Of a DNA stretch of 12,394 nucleotides, positions 6,511 to 12,203 are shown in pieces. The notes under the pieces were generated by a model that saw only the letters and a list, made by a program, of their open reading frames with translations, was not told the DNA's origin and searched no databases. Both the position numbers and the translations under genes were made by a program. Origin of the DNA: Acidimicrobiia bacterium (lineage in GTDB: Bacteria; Actinomycetota; Acidimicrobiia; Acidimicrobiales; Iamiaceae); assembly GCA_019247975.1 (NCBI GenBank), contig JAFBAD010000386.1, positions 1 to 12,394 of the forward strand, written 5' to 3'. Position 1 is the first letter of the stretch. Every line of letters starts with the position of its first letter.

Positions 6511-7077
6511 TCAGTAGACGAAGGGAAGCAACCGCTTCGTGCGCAGCTGGTAGTCGGCGTACCTGTCCCCGAACGATCGTTGGAGCAGCGCCTCCTCGGC
6601 GTTCATCCGCCAGAGGTAGACGGCGGTCAGCAGCACCAGCGTGATCGCGGTGGCGATCCAGTTCCCGAGGGCCAGGGCGTAGCCGAACCAGATGAGGATG
6701 CTGCCGGTGTATCCGGGATGACGGACGAACCGGTACGGGCCGCGGTCGACGATCTGCTGCTGGTCGAGCGTGCGAAGGGTTCGGGTGTAGTGGCGGCCCA
6801 GCGTGGTCATGGCCCACGCGCGGACGGCGAGCCCGACGGCCATGCACACCAGACCCATCCACCGCCAGAGGCGCTCCACGGTCCCGGTCGACGCGCCGCC
6901 GAACGCGATGTTGACGGCGATCACCGCCGCGTAGGTGGCGAGGATCAGCCGGGTGCTGCCCCGGTCGGCGTCATCACCGCTCCACGTCGCCGTCTGGGTT
7001 TCGCCACTGCGAAGCACGAGCTCGTAGCCCAGGAAGACGACGATGCCGCAGATGGCGATGACGGTGGTCGCGGGCAT
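6511..7077 (-). CDS. Isoprenylcysteine carboxyl methyltransferase (ICMT)-family membrane protein
   Basis: This 188-residue membrane protein has several hydrophobic helices (about 5-22, 44-60, 72-90, 124-155). The C-terminal signature is DRGPYRFVRHPGYTGSILIW (111-130), followed by NAEEALLQRSFGDRYADYQL (159-178). RHP and the Glu pair bind S-adenosylmethionine in the ICMT/PEMT family. Bacterial members methylate small or lipid-like acceptors, mostly unknown; the protein-prenylcysteine role is not implied. The ATG at 7077 has a GGAGG ribosome-binding site eight bases upstream. It overlaps by one base the TGA of the PadR gene before it (TGATG), so both are in one operon and PadR probably controls it. 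Confidence 0.82.
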   Translation of the reverse strand: MPATTVIAICGIVVFLGYELVLRSGETQTATWSGDDADRGSTRLILATYAAVIAVNIAFGGASTGTVERLWRWMGLVCMAVGLAVRAWAMTTLGRHYTRTLRTLDQQQIVDRGPYRFVRHPGYTGSILIWFGYALALGNWIATAITLVLLTAVYLWRMNAEEALLQRSFGDRYADYQLRTKRLLPFVY

Positions 7078-7628
7078 CAGGATCCCTCCTGCCCGGTGAC
7101 CTCGGCCATCGCGTCTTCGCACCATCCGATGGCGGCGTCAAGGAACGAAAGGCTGTACTCGTGCACGAGACGTGGCCCGACCCGATCGAGCGCCTCGTCC
7201 TCACCGTGGCGTTGAGCGCCCGGCTTGACCGCGGCAACCTGCTCCCGCGTCGCTGCGAAGGCGGCGCGGCGCTCCTGCAGCAGATCGAGCACCGCCGACC
7301 GACCGAGGTCGTCCGCGAACATCAGCTTCACGAGGTTCTCGTCGCGCGAACGGGTTGCGGCCGACGGAGTGCGCAGCCACTCGTGCAAGGCCCCGCGGCC
7401 GGCGGTGGTGAGGTGCCAGGTGGTCGATGCCCCACGTTCGGGCGCGGCCCCTGCCGGTGCGATCAGGCCGAGCTCGTGGAGATGCCGGAGCTGCGGGTAG
7501 AGCTGTCCGTCGCTCACGCCCCAGAAGTGCTCGACCGACCGCCGGGCGGCCTGGCGGATCGCGTAGCCGTTGCGGGGCTGGAGGGCCAGGAACCCGAGGA
7601 TCGACCATCCGGTCGGTGTCAGCTGCAT
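7077..7628 (-). CDS. PadR-family transcriptional regulator
   Basis: The 183-residue protein begins with a winged helix: TPTGWSILGFLALQPRNGYAI (4-24), then a recognition part with FWGVSDGQLYPQLRHLHELGLI (35-56), and a wing ending at STTWHLTTAGRGAL (68-81). The C-terminal half (about 95-180) is helical and forms the dimerisation arm, as in the PadR-s2/Vir_act_alpha_C type. The ATG at 7628 is chosen over an upstream in-frame GTG at 7667 because GAGG lies seven bases before it, and because the upstream option would read through the operator palindromes. It is followed directly by the ICMT-like gene (TGATG). Tandem palindromes at 7632-7663 are its likely autoregulatory operator. The ligand is unknown. 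Confidence 0.88.
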   Translation of the reverse strand: MQLTPTGWSILGFLALQPRNGYAIRQAARRSVEHFWGVSDGQLYPQLRHLHELGLIAPAGAAPERGASTTWHLTTAGRGALHEWLRTPSAATRSRDENLVKLMFADDLGRSAVLDLLQERRAAFAATREQVAAVKPGAQRHGEDEALDRVGPRLVHEYSLSFLDAAIGWCEDAMAEVTGQEGS

Positions 7629-7631
7629 GAT

Positions 7632-7663
7632 TACCTCTTCCAGAGATACCTCTGTCAGAGGTA
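7632..7663. promoter_or_regulatory. Tandem PadR-type operator palindromes
   Basis: TACCTCT-GTC-AGAGGTA (7647-7663) is a perfect 17-bp palindrome. TACCTCT-TCC-AGAGATA (7632-7648) is a second copy with one arm mismatch. Their starts are 15 bp apart and they share two bases. They lie directly upstream of the PadR start at 7628, and the proximal copy overlaps its ribosome-binding site. This strongly suggests autorepression of the PadR-ICMT operon. Confidence 0.7.
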
Positions 7664-7729
7664 CCATCGAAGCACGAAGAGGTCAAGCCCCCGACCTCGT
7701 CCCGTCGTGTTCGACCTGCCCGGTCGCGA

Positions 7730-8593
7730 CTAGATGTTCGTGTCCTCGGCGCTGACCTCGACGGGCATCCAGGCTGCGTCCTCGGATCGCGCCTCATGGG
7801 CCGGCGCAGGCGGCGCACCGACGGAGTACGAGGTCATCGACAGCGATCCGTACGCGTACCCGTCGACGAGGGCGGCGGCACGATCGCCTGACGCCGCGGC
7901 CATGCCGGCGAAGTAGAGCAACGGGATGAAGTGGTCGGGCGTCGGGGCGGCCTGCGCCCAGTCGGGATGCTCGCCGAGCGTGACCGCTCGCGCCGGATCA
8001 TCGGTGAGGACCGTGCGAGCTGCTTCGTTGAACCGCTCGGCCCAGGCGAACCCCGCCGTCGGCTGGCGCCAGTCGATGTCGCGGAGGTTGTGCACGACGT
8101 TGCCGCTCCCGATGACGAGCACGCCTCGGTCCCGAAGGCCGGCAAGCCGGGTGCCGAGGTCGAGGTGGTACTCGAGGGGCTTCATGGCGTTGATCGCGAG
8201 CTGCAGCACGGGGACGTCGGCGTCGGGGAACGCGTGCACCAGCACGGACCACGTGCCGTGATCGATGCCCCAGCTGTCGGCGTCCAGCCCGACCCACGTC
8301 GGCTCGACCACCTCGACGATCTCCTCGGCGATCTCGGGAGCGCCCGGCGCCGGGTAGTCGACGTCGAACAGCTCCGACGGGAACCCGTAGAAGTCGTGGA
8401 TCGTCCTGGGTGTGGCCATCGCGGTCACCGCAGTCGCGTTGATGTACCAGTGCGCCGACACGCACAGGATCGCCCGGGGCCTCGGTACCGACGCTCCGAA
8501 CGCCCGCCACGCGTCGGTGTAGGCGTTGCGCTCGACGGCGTTCATCGGACTGCCGTGCCCGACGAACGCGGCAGGCATCGCAGCGGTGCTCAC
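7730..8593 (-). CDS. LigB/DODA-type class III extradiol dioxygenase (YgiD-like)
   Basis: The 287-residue protein matches the 4,5-DOPA extradiol dioxygenase family, which opens catechol-type rings using a single metal ion. The expected metal and catalytic His residues are visible in order: FVGHGSPM (His13), VSAHWY (His48), GSGNVVHNLRDIDW (His168) and PTPDHFIPLLYF (His221). His112 in IDHGTWSVLVHAFP completes the active-site pattern. The length is typical. Two other starts are possible (TTG 8596, ATG 8578); GTG 8593 is preferred because AGGG lies seven bases before it. The gene is upstream of the PadR-ICMT operon on the same strand, with a 101-bp gap that contains the PadR operators. The physiological substrate is unknown. 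Confidence 0.9.
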   Translation of the reverse strand: MSTAAMPAAFVGHGSPMNAVERNAYTDAWRAFGASVPRPRAILCVSAHWYINATAVTAMATPRTIHDFYGFPSELFDVDYPAPGAPEIAEEIVEVVEPTWVGLDADSWGIDHGTWSVLVHAFPDADVPVLQLAINAMKPLEYHLDLGTRLAGLRDRGVLVIGSGNVVHNLRDIDWRQPTAGFAWAERFNEAARTVLTDDPARAVTLGEHPDWAQAAPTPDHFIPLLYFAGMAAASGDRAAALVDGYAYGSLSMTSYSVGAPPAPAHEARSEDAAWMPVEVSAEDTNI

Positions 8594-8692
8594 CAACGAA
8601 CCCTGTTCTCAGTGCGATGGATGATCCAAATCTCCTCGCCCCACTGGAGGCGCTGAAGCCGTCTGCCATCGCGACCGGGTAGGTGGGCCGGG

Positions 8693-9037
8693 ATGGACCG
8701 TTGGAACCGCGTCAGCCACGCGATCACCCACTTCGCCGGAACGAAGAGCTTCTTCGGCGTGGTCCTGGCTCTCGTCGCCGCCTGGGGAGCGGCCGGGATC
8801 GCGTTCGGCGCGACCCGCGCCTGGGAACTGGCGGTCACCTGCGGTGTGCCGATCCTGACCTTGCTGCTGGTCGTCGTCCTGCAACACGCGCAGAACCGAG
8901 ACGCGAAAGCGGTCCAGCTGAAGCTGAACGAGCTGCTCCTCGCACTGGAGGAACCCGACACGCGGGTGATCCGGGCCGGTCACCTCGGCGACGAGGAGCT
9001 CGCCGAGCTCGATGAGCACTACGAGCGGCACGCGTAG
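8693..9037 (+). CDS. Low-affinity iron permease family small membrane protein
   Basis: A 114-residue protein with two membrane helices (about 19-40 and 46-66). It ends with a signature stretch QHAQNRDAKAVQLKLNELL (64-82) and an acidic helical tail (86-113). This pattern is that of the bacterial low-affinity iron permease family (PF04120), named from yeast Fet4 homology. Iron transport by bacterial members is not well shown, and the protein is much shorter than Fet4. The ATG is preceded by AGGTGGG, a fair ribosome-binding site. It is divergent from the dioxygenase across 99 bp in which I see no clear operator. The YaaA-type gene follows at 67 bp. Confidence 0.8.
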   Translation: MDRWNRVSHAITHFAGTKSFFGVVLALVAAWGAAGIAFGATRAWELAVTCGVPILTLLLVVVLQHAQNRDAKAVQLKLNELLLALEEPDTRVIRAGHLGDEELAELDEHYERHA

Positions 9038-9104
9038 AACGTCGGTCGCTGGGACCGGCCGCCGGCAGCTGAGACTGCGACCCGCCGTGGCAACCTGACG
9101 CCGC

Positions 9105-9887
9105 ATGCTGATCCTGCTCCCGCCGTCGGAGTCGAAGGCGACGGTCCGTCGTGGCAAGGCGTTCGACTCGAGCGCGCTGTCCTTCCCGTCGCTCAACCCG
9201 ACGCGTGAAGCCGTCCTCGACGCGCTGATCGCAGTGAGCAGCGAGCCGGATGCGACGCAGCGCCTCGGGGTGCCGGCGAGCCTGGAGGACGTCGTGCGCC
9301 GGAACGTGGTGCTCCGCGATGCGCCCACGGCGGCAGCCGAGAAGATCTACGCAGGCGTGCTGTACGACGCGCTGGCGCTGGCCGACCTGGACAGCGCCTC
9401 CCGCCGACGAGCCCGGGCCTGGATCGTCGTGATCTCGGCCCTCTGGGGCGCGGTCCGCCCGGGTGATCGCATCCCGCCGTATCGGCTGAACATGTGCGGT
9501 CGCCTTCCCGGTCTCGATCACCTGACCGATGTGTGGCGAGGTCCGCTCACCGAGGTGCTCCCAGCGGCGGTTCGCCGTGGGGTCGTGGTCGACTGCCGCT
9601 CCGCCGAGTACGCCAGCGTGTGGCGGCCGAAGGGCTCGCTCGCCGAGCGGACCGTGCTCGTCAAGGTGGTCCGCAAGCGCGACGGCACCCGCAGCGCGGT
9701 GTCGCACAACGCGAAGCACACCCGCGGACTGGTCGCCCGCCGGATCGTCACCGACGCGATCGACCCACGACGACCCGACGGGCTGGCCGAAGCGTTGTCC
9801 GCCCACTTCGACGTGGACCTCCGGCCGCCCGGCGCCGCCGGCCGTGCGTGGGAGCTGCACGTCGTCGAGCCGCCGCTCGGGGGCTGA
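9105..9887 (+). CDS. yaaA: YaaA-family peroxide-stress protein (UPF0246)
   Basis: The 260-residue product opens with MLILLPPSESK, the hallmark of YaaA/UPF0246. Other conserved blocks are NVVLRDAPTAAAEKIYAGVLYDAL (67-90), ISALWGAVRPGDRIPPYRLNM (110-130), DCRSAEYASVW (163-173) and SHNAKHTRGLVAR (200-212). In E. coli, YaaA lowers free intracellular iron during H2O2 stress and binds DNA; its chemistry remains uncertain. The ATG has no Shine-Dalgarno sequence. CAACCT (9091-9096) lies eight bases upstream and could be a leaderless -10 element. Adjacency to an iron-permease-family gene fits an iron and peroxide theme. The gene symbol is by family; actinobacterial function is assumed. Confidence 0.88.
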   Translation: MLILLPPSESKATVRRGKAFDSSALSFPSLNPTREAVLDALIAVSSEPDATQRLGVPASLEDVVRRNVVLRDAPTAAAEKIYAGVLYDALALADLDSASRRRARAWIVVISALWGAVRPGDRIPPYRLNMCGRLPGLDHLTDVWRGPLTEVLPAAVRRGVVVDCRSAEYASVWRPKGSLAERTVLVKVVRKRDGTRSAVSHNAKHTRGLVARRIVTDAIDPRRPDGLAEALSAHFDVDLRPPGAAGRAWELHVVEPPLGG

Positions 9888-9915
9888 CGAGCCGATCCGT
9901 CCCGTTCGACTTCGT

Positions 9916-9927
9916 GGTACGCGTACC
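9916..9927. promoter_or_regulatory. Perfect 12-bp palindrome upstream of the monooxygenase gene
   Basis: GGTACGCGTACC is a perfect palindrome 33 bases before the ATG at 9960, between the YaaA stop and the monooxygenase start. It could be an operator, or a chance GC-rich palindrome. No binding family is recognised. Confidence 0.3.
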
Positions 9928-9959
9928 GCGGGTCGCAGACAACCAGGAGGACCAGTCAG

Positions 9960-10274
9960 ATGATCGTCGTCACCGGCGCGTTCGAGTTCGAGGACGAGGC
10001 CGCCCGCCAGGGATGGATCGAACAGGCGCACGAGGGCATGCGCATCTCCCGGAGCGAGGACGGGTGCACCGAGTACACGATCGCGCCTGACCCGTTGCAC
10101 CCGACGCGAGCCGTGCTCGTCGAGGAGTGGCGCAACCAGGCCGCGCTCGACGCCCATCTCGCGGCCCAAGGAGAGCGGCGATCGCAGGCACCGGCGCCGT
10201 CGGGACCGACCCTCGCCCCGACGAAGACGTCGATCGTCGTCCACACGATCTCAGAACAGAAGCGACTCGCCTGA
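9960..10274 (+). CDS. Antibiotic biosynthesis monooxygenase (ABM)-like small protein
   Basis: The 104-residue protein has the dimeric alpha-beta barrel pattern of the ABM/YgiN group. Strand MIVVTGAFEF is followed by helix EDEAARQGWIEQAHEGMRIS (11-30), then GCTEYTIAPDP (35-45) and LVEEWRNQAALDAHLAAQ (53-70). The usual final strand is at IVVHTIS (92-98). Members act on quinones or aromatic intermediates, or bind heme; the substrate here is unknown. A strong ribosome-binding site AGGAGG (9945-9950) lies nine bases before the ATG. The gene follows YaaA by 72 bases on the same strand and may be cotranscribed or use its own promoter near the palindrome at 9916. Confidence 0.8.
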   Translation: MIVVTGAFEFEDEAARQGWIEQAHEGMRISRSEDGCTEYTIAPDPLHPTRAVLVEEWRNQAALDAHLAAQGERRSQAPAPSGPTLAPTKTSIVVHTISEQKRLA

Positions 10275-10343
10275 GGCGCCCAGACGCTTCCTCGACCAGC
10301 GGCGTGGTCGCCCGGGACCTACCGCTCCTTCTGCCGCATCCGC

Positions 10344-10469
10344 TCAGGGCCGGGAATGACCGCCACCATCGTGCGCCTGGTGGGTGGTGGCGAGGGCGAC
10401 GGCTTCGGTCCGGCTGAGGGCGCGTCCCCGTTCGACGTCGGCAGGATCCAGGAGCGCGGACAGTACCGG
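10344..10469 (-). other. Possible protein-coding remnant
   Basis: In the same minus-strand frame as the end of the broken nitroreductase, the open stretch after its stop reads VLSALLDPADVERGRALSR, then TEAVALATTHQAHDGGG, before the stop at 10346-10344. ERGRALS-TEAVALA resembles the last helix of large LuxR/AfsR-type ATPase regulators. No start codon or ribosome-binding site is clear. This may be chance coding-like sequence; confidence is low. The rest of the 10275-10469 gap shows no feature I can support. Confidence 0.25.
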
Positions 10470-10995
10470 TCAGGTGCTCAAGCAAGCCGCGCTCGATCGC
10501 TCCAAGCGGATCAGCGGGATCGTTCGCCCCGAGGTCTCCGCCATCGTGCGATAGGCGACGAAAGCCGGGAACGTGCGATCACCGACCGCCCAGAGCCGGG
10601 AACGTTCCCCTTCGTCCTCCACGATGGTTGCTCGCATCGGCACTCTGGCGAACTCGACCTCCGGGGTGGCGCGCAGGTTGTAGAACCCACGAAGGGTTGT
10701 TCGGCCCTCCCGCCTGCGACGCCGCGATCACCGCAGCGTCACCGTCACGCCAGTAGATCACGGCGTTGCGACGAAGCTCTCCGGTCCGTGCGCCTCGCGT
10801 CTGGAGGACAGCCGTCGGGATCGTCCCCGTCGAGGCGATGCGCCCGCGACTCAGACTGAGGAGCACTGGATCGAGCTTCCAGCTGACGTGCCTGGAGAAG
10901 AACAGCAGGCCGCGAGTAAGCGCAATCCTGGAGAACGCCCGACGAACCACGCCCGGCGGCTTCGAACCATCGACCTGACGCAACGGGTCACGCAT
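10470..10995 (-). pseudogene. Deazaflavin (F420)-dependent nitroreductase (DDN family), frameshifted
   Basis: The first 103 codons (ATG 10995 to 10687) read as a DDN-family protein, with LQTRGARTGELRRNAVIYWRD (64-84) and AVIAASQAGGPNNPSW (88-103). The family then expects YNLRA-P. That sequence, FYNLRATPEVEF, is found one base further on (from 10685). It continues through MRATIVEDEGERSRLWAVGD and FPAFVAYRTMAETSGRTIPL to a stop at 10472-10470. One extra base in the CCC run 10686-10688 (plus strand) breaks the frame. Without repair, translation ends at 10579 with a non-homologous tail. The repaired protein would be about 174 residues. A good GAGGAG ribosome-binding site precedes the ATG. This could be a true recent pseudogene or a sequencing error. 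Intact members bind F420 and reduce nitro or quinone compounds. Confidence 0.8.
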
Positions 10996-11006
10996 CACTC
11001 CTCCTC

Positions 11007-11024
11007 GGTAATAAAACGATTACC
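11007..11024. promoter_or_regulatory. TetR-type operator between divergent genes
   Basis: GGTAAT and ATTACC form perfect 6-bp arms around AAAACG. This AT-rich palindrome lies between the nitroreductase (start 10995) and TetR (start 11033) genes. It overlaps the likely TetR -10 element TACCCT (11021-11026). Binding would repress both genes. Confidence 0.6.
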
Positions 11025-11026
11025 CT
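11021..11026 (+). promoter_or_regulatory. -10 element of a leaderless promoter for the TetR gene
   Basis: TACCCT is followed by six bases and then the GTG start at 11033, with no Shine-Dalgarno sequence. It overlaps the right arm of the operator at 11007-11024. Confidence 0.45.
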
Positions 11027-11032
11027 CCTGGT

Positions 11033-11641
11033 GTGGTCGCCCAAACACCGACCCGGCAACGTCTCATCGATGCCGGGATGCAGCTGTTCGCGGACCAGGG
11101 CTACGGAGCGACCTCGGTGGCCGACATCGAGACCGCCGTGGGGCTCCAGCCCCGGCGGGGCGGTCTCTACAAGCACTTCGCCAACAAGCAGGCCCTTCTC
11201 GAAGCGGCAGTACGTGAGCACCTCGACGATGCGAGCGCTGCCATTCGAACGCTCGATGCGATCGACGCTGCCGCAGTCGCCTCAGATCCCGAGACGCTCC
11301 GGGCTGTCGTCGTCGATCTCGGACGACTGTTCCTGGCCGTGATGGACCGAATGGAGACCCTGACGCGAGTCCTCGAGCACGACGCGCGACGGCTTCCGGA
11401 ACTCACCGCCACCGTGAAGGACGAGGTGGTCGACCTGAGCTACCGCGCCGCAGCCCGTGCCATCGCGTCGGCCGCCCCCGAGGTCGACGACCCCGATGCC
11501 GTCGCCGTCATCGCGCTCGGATCGCTCGTCGCGGCGAGGCGGACCACTTGGACCTTCGGCTCGGCGCCCCTCTCCATCGCCGACGACAGGCTGCTCCGCG
11601 TCTGGGCACAGACATCGATCGCTGCCGCCGGGCTCACCTAG
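11033..11641 (+). CDS. TetR-family transcriptional regulator
   Basis: A 202-residue regulator with the TetR N-terminal domain: RQRLIDAGMQLFADQGYGAT (8-27), then the helix-turn-helix SVADIETAVGLQPRRGGLYKHF (28-49) and NKQALLEAAV (51-60). The C-terminal ligand domain (about 65-200) is helical with no family-specific mark I recognise. Its position divergent from the DDN-like gene, across a shared palindrome, suggests it represses that gene and itself. If the nitroreductase is really broken, the regulator has lost a main target. The GTG start is chosen because TACCCT lies six bases upstream, as with other leaderless genes here. Confidence 0.92.
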   Translation: MVAQTPTRQRLIDAGMQLFADQGYGATSVADIETAVGLQPRRGGLYKHFANKQALLEAAVREHLDDASAAIRTLDAIDAAAVASDPETLRAVVVDLGRLFLAVMDRMETLTRVLEHDARRLPELTATVKDEVVDLSYRAAARAIASAAPEVDDPDAVAVIALGSLVAARRTTWTFGSAPLSIADDRLLRVWAQTSIAAAGLT

Positions 11642-11680
11642 GGCCAAGACAGAACAGACGACCCGCACAGGAGACGCAGT

Positions 11681-11896
11681 TTGCGCGATCAGGACATTGG
11701 GTACCTCACGCTCGTACACGATCTGCAGCTGGGGACAGTCATGAGTGTTGTGGCCTTCGACGCGGGCACCGTCGACGCGGTTGCGGATCGCGGGTCGGCC
11801 GAGCAGCTTCGGCCGATTCCCTATCTCCCGTTCACCGTCATCTGCCTGCTCGCTACCGCGCTCATCGTCGCCTTCACGCTTGCGAGCGCTGCATGA
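11681..11896 (+). CDS. Small predicted single-pass membrane protein, unknown function
   Basis: This 71-residue product is not recognised. It has a polar N-terminal half and one clear C-terminal membrane helix (PYLPFTVICLLATALIVAFTL, about 47-67), so the tail anchors it with the N-terminus probably cytoplasmic. The TTG start at 11681 is supported by AGGAGA six bases upstream. An internal ATG at 11741 would give a 51-residue version with the same helix but without a comparable ribosome-binding site. It starts 39 bases after the TetR stop and may be cotranscribed with it. Confidence 0.5.
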   Translation: MRDQDIGYLTLVHDLQLGTVMSVVAFDAGTVDAVADRGSAEQLRPIPYLPFTVICLLATALIVAFTLASAA

Positions 11897-11939
11897 TCGG
11901 AGACAGCTCGTAGCGGAAGCCGAGAAGCATCAGAGGGGG

Positions 11940-12203
11940 ATGGCTGAAGGGACCGAGCTGCGTACCGACCAGGTTTGGTCGGGTGCGCGCCTGCTCGGGG
12001 CGGCAGATGCCGTGCGCCGGCGTACGACGGAGGCCGACGTCCCGAGCGATGGGCGACCGCGCACCGGCGCGCCGATGGCCGGTGATCCCTTCGACGGCCA
12101 GGTCGCGTCGTTCACTGCGGCGGTCGCCGATGCGCTGGGGCCACAAGACGCCCAACGGGCCACCGACGAAGGATGGAAGTACCCCGGGTTGACGGACACC
12201 TGA
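11940..12203 (+). pseudogene. Probable C-terminal remnant of a large LuxR/AfsR-type ATPase regulator
   Basis: The 87-codon stretch contains GARLLGAADAVRRRT (15-29) and FDGQVASFTAAVADALGPQD (51-70), followed by AQRATDEGW. This order (ARLLGAA-A-R, a loop, then a helix leading to A-x(4)-EG) is typical of the C-terminal TPR/helical end of large LuxR-type and AfsR-like regulators. The family would continue with RALSLDEAV; here it changes to KYPGLTDT and stops near the IS3 end. No upstream ATPase or later HTH is present. The ATG has a purine run directly against it and no well-spaced ribosome-binding site. It is most likely a fragment truncated by the insertion sequence, though a small expressed protein is not excluded. 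Confidence 0.4.

Noticed and set aside
6499..7215. Open plus-strand frame opposite the ICMT-like and PadR genes
   Set aside because: It is antisense to two genes with clear signatures, and the product shows no domain.
9038..9104. GC-rich inverted stretches after the iron-permease-like gene as a terminator
   Set aside because: Short GGCCG/CGGCC pairings exist, but there is no stable long stem or T-tract.
8835..10244. 469-codon minus-strand open frame across YaaA and the ABM gene
   Set aside because: It lies opposite two recognised families that have good starts. Its composition is Arg/His/Gly-rich with no motif.
10356..10859. Plus-strand 167-codon open frame opposite the nitroreductase pseudogene
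   Set aside because: The minus strand shows DDN-family sequence in two joined frames; the plus-strand product has no recognised pattern.
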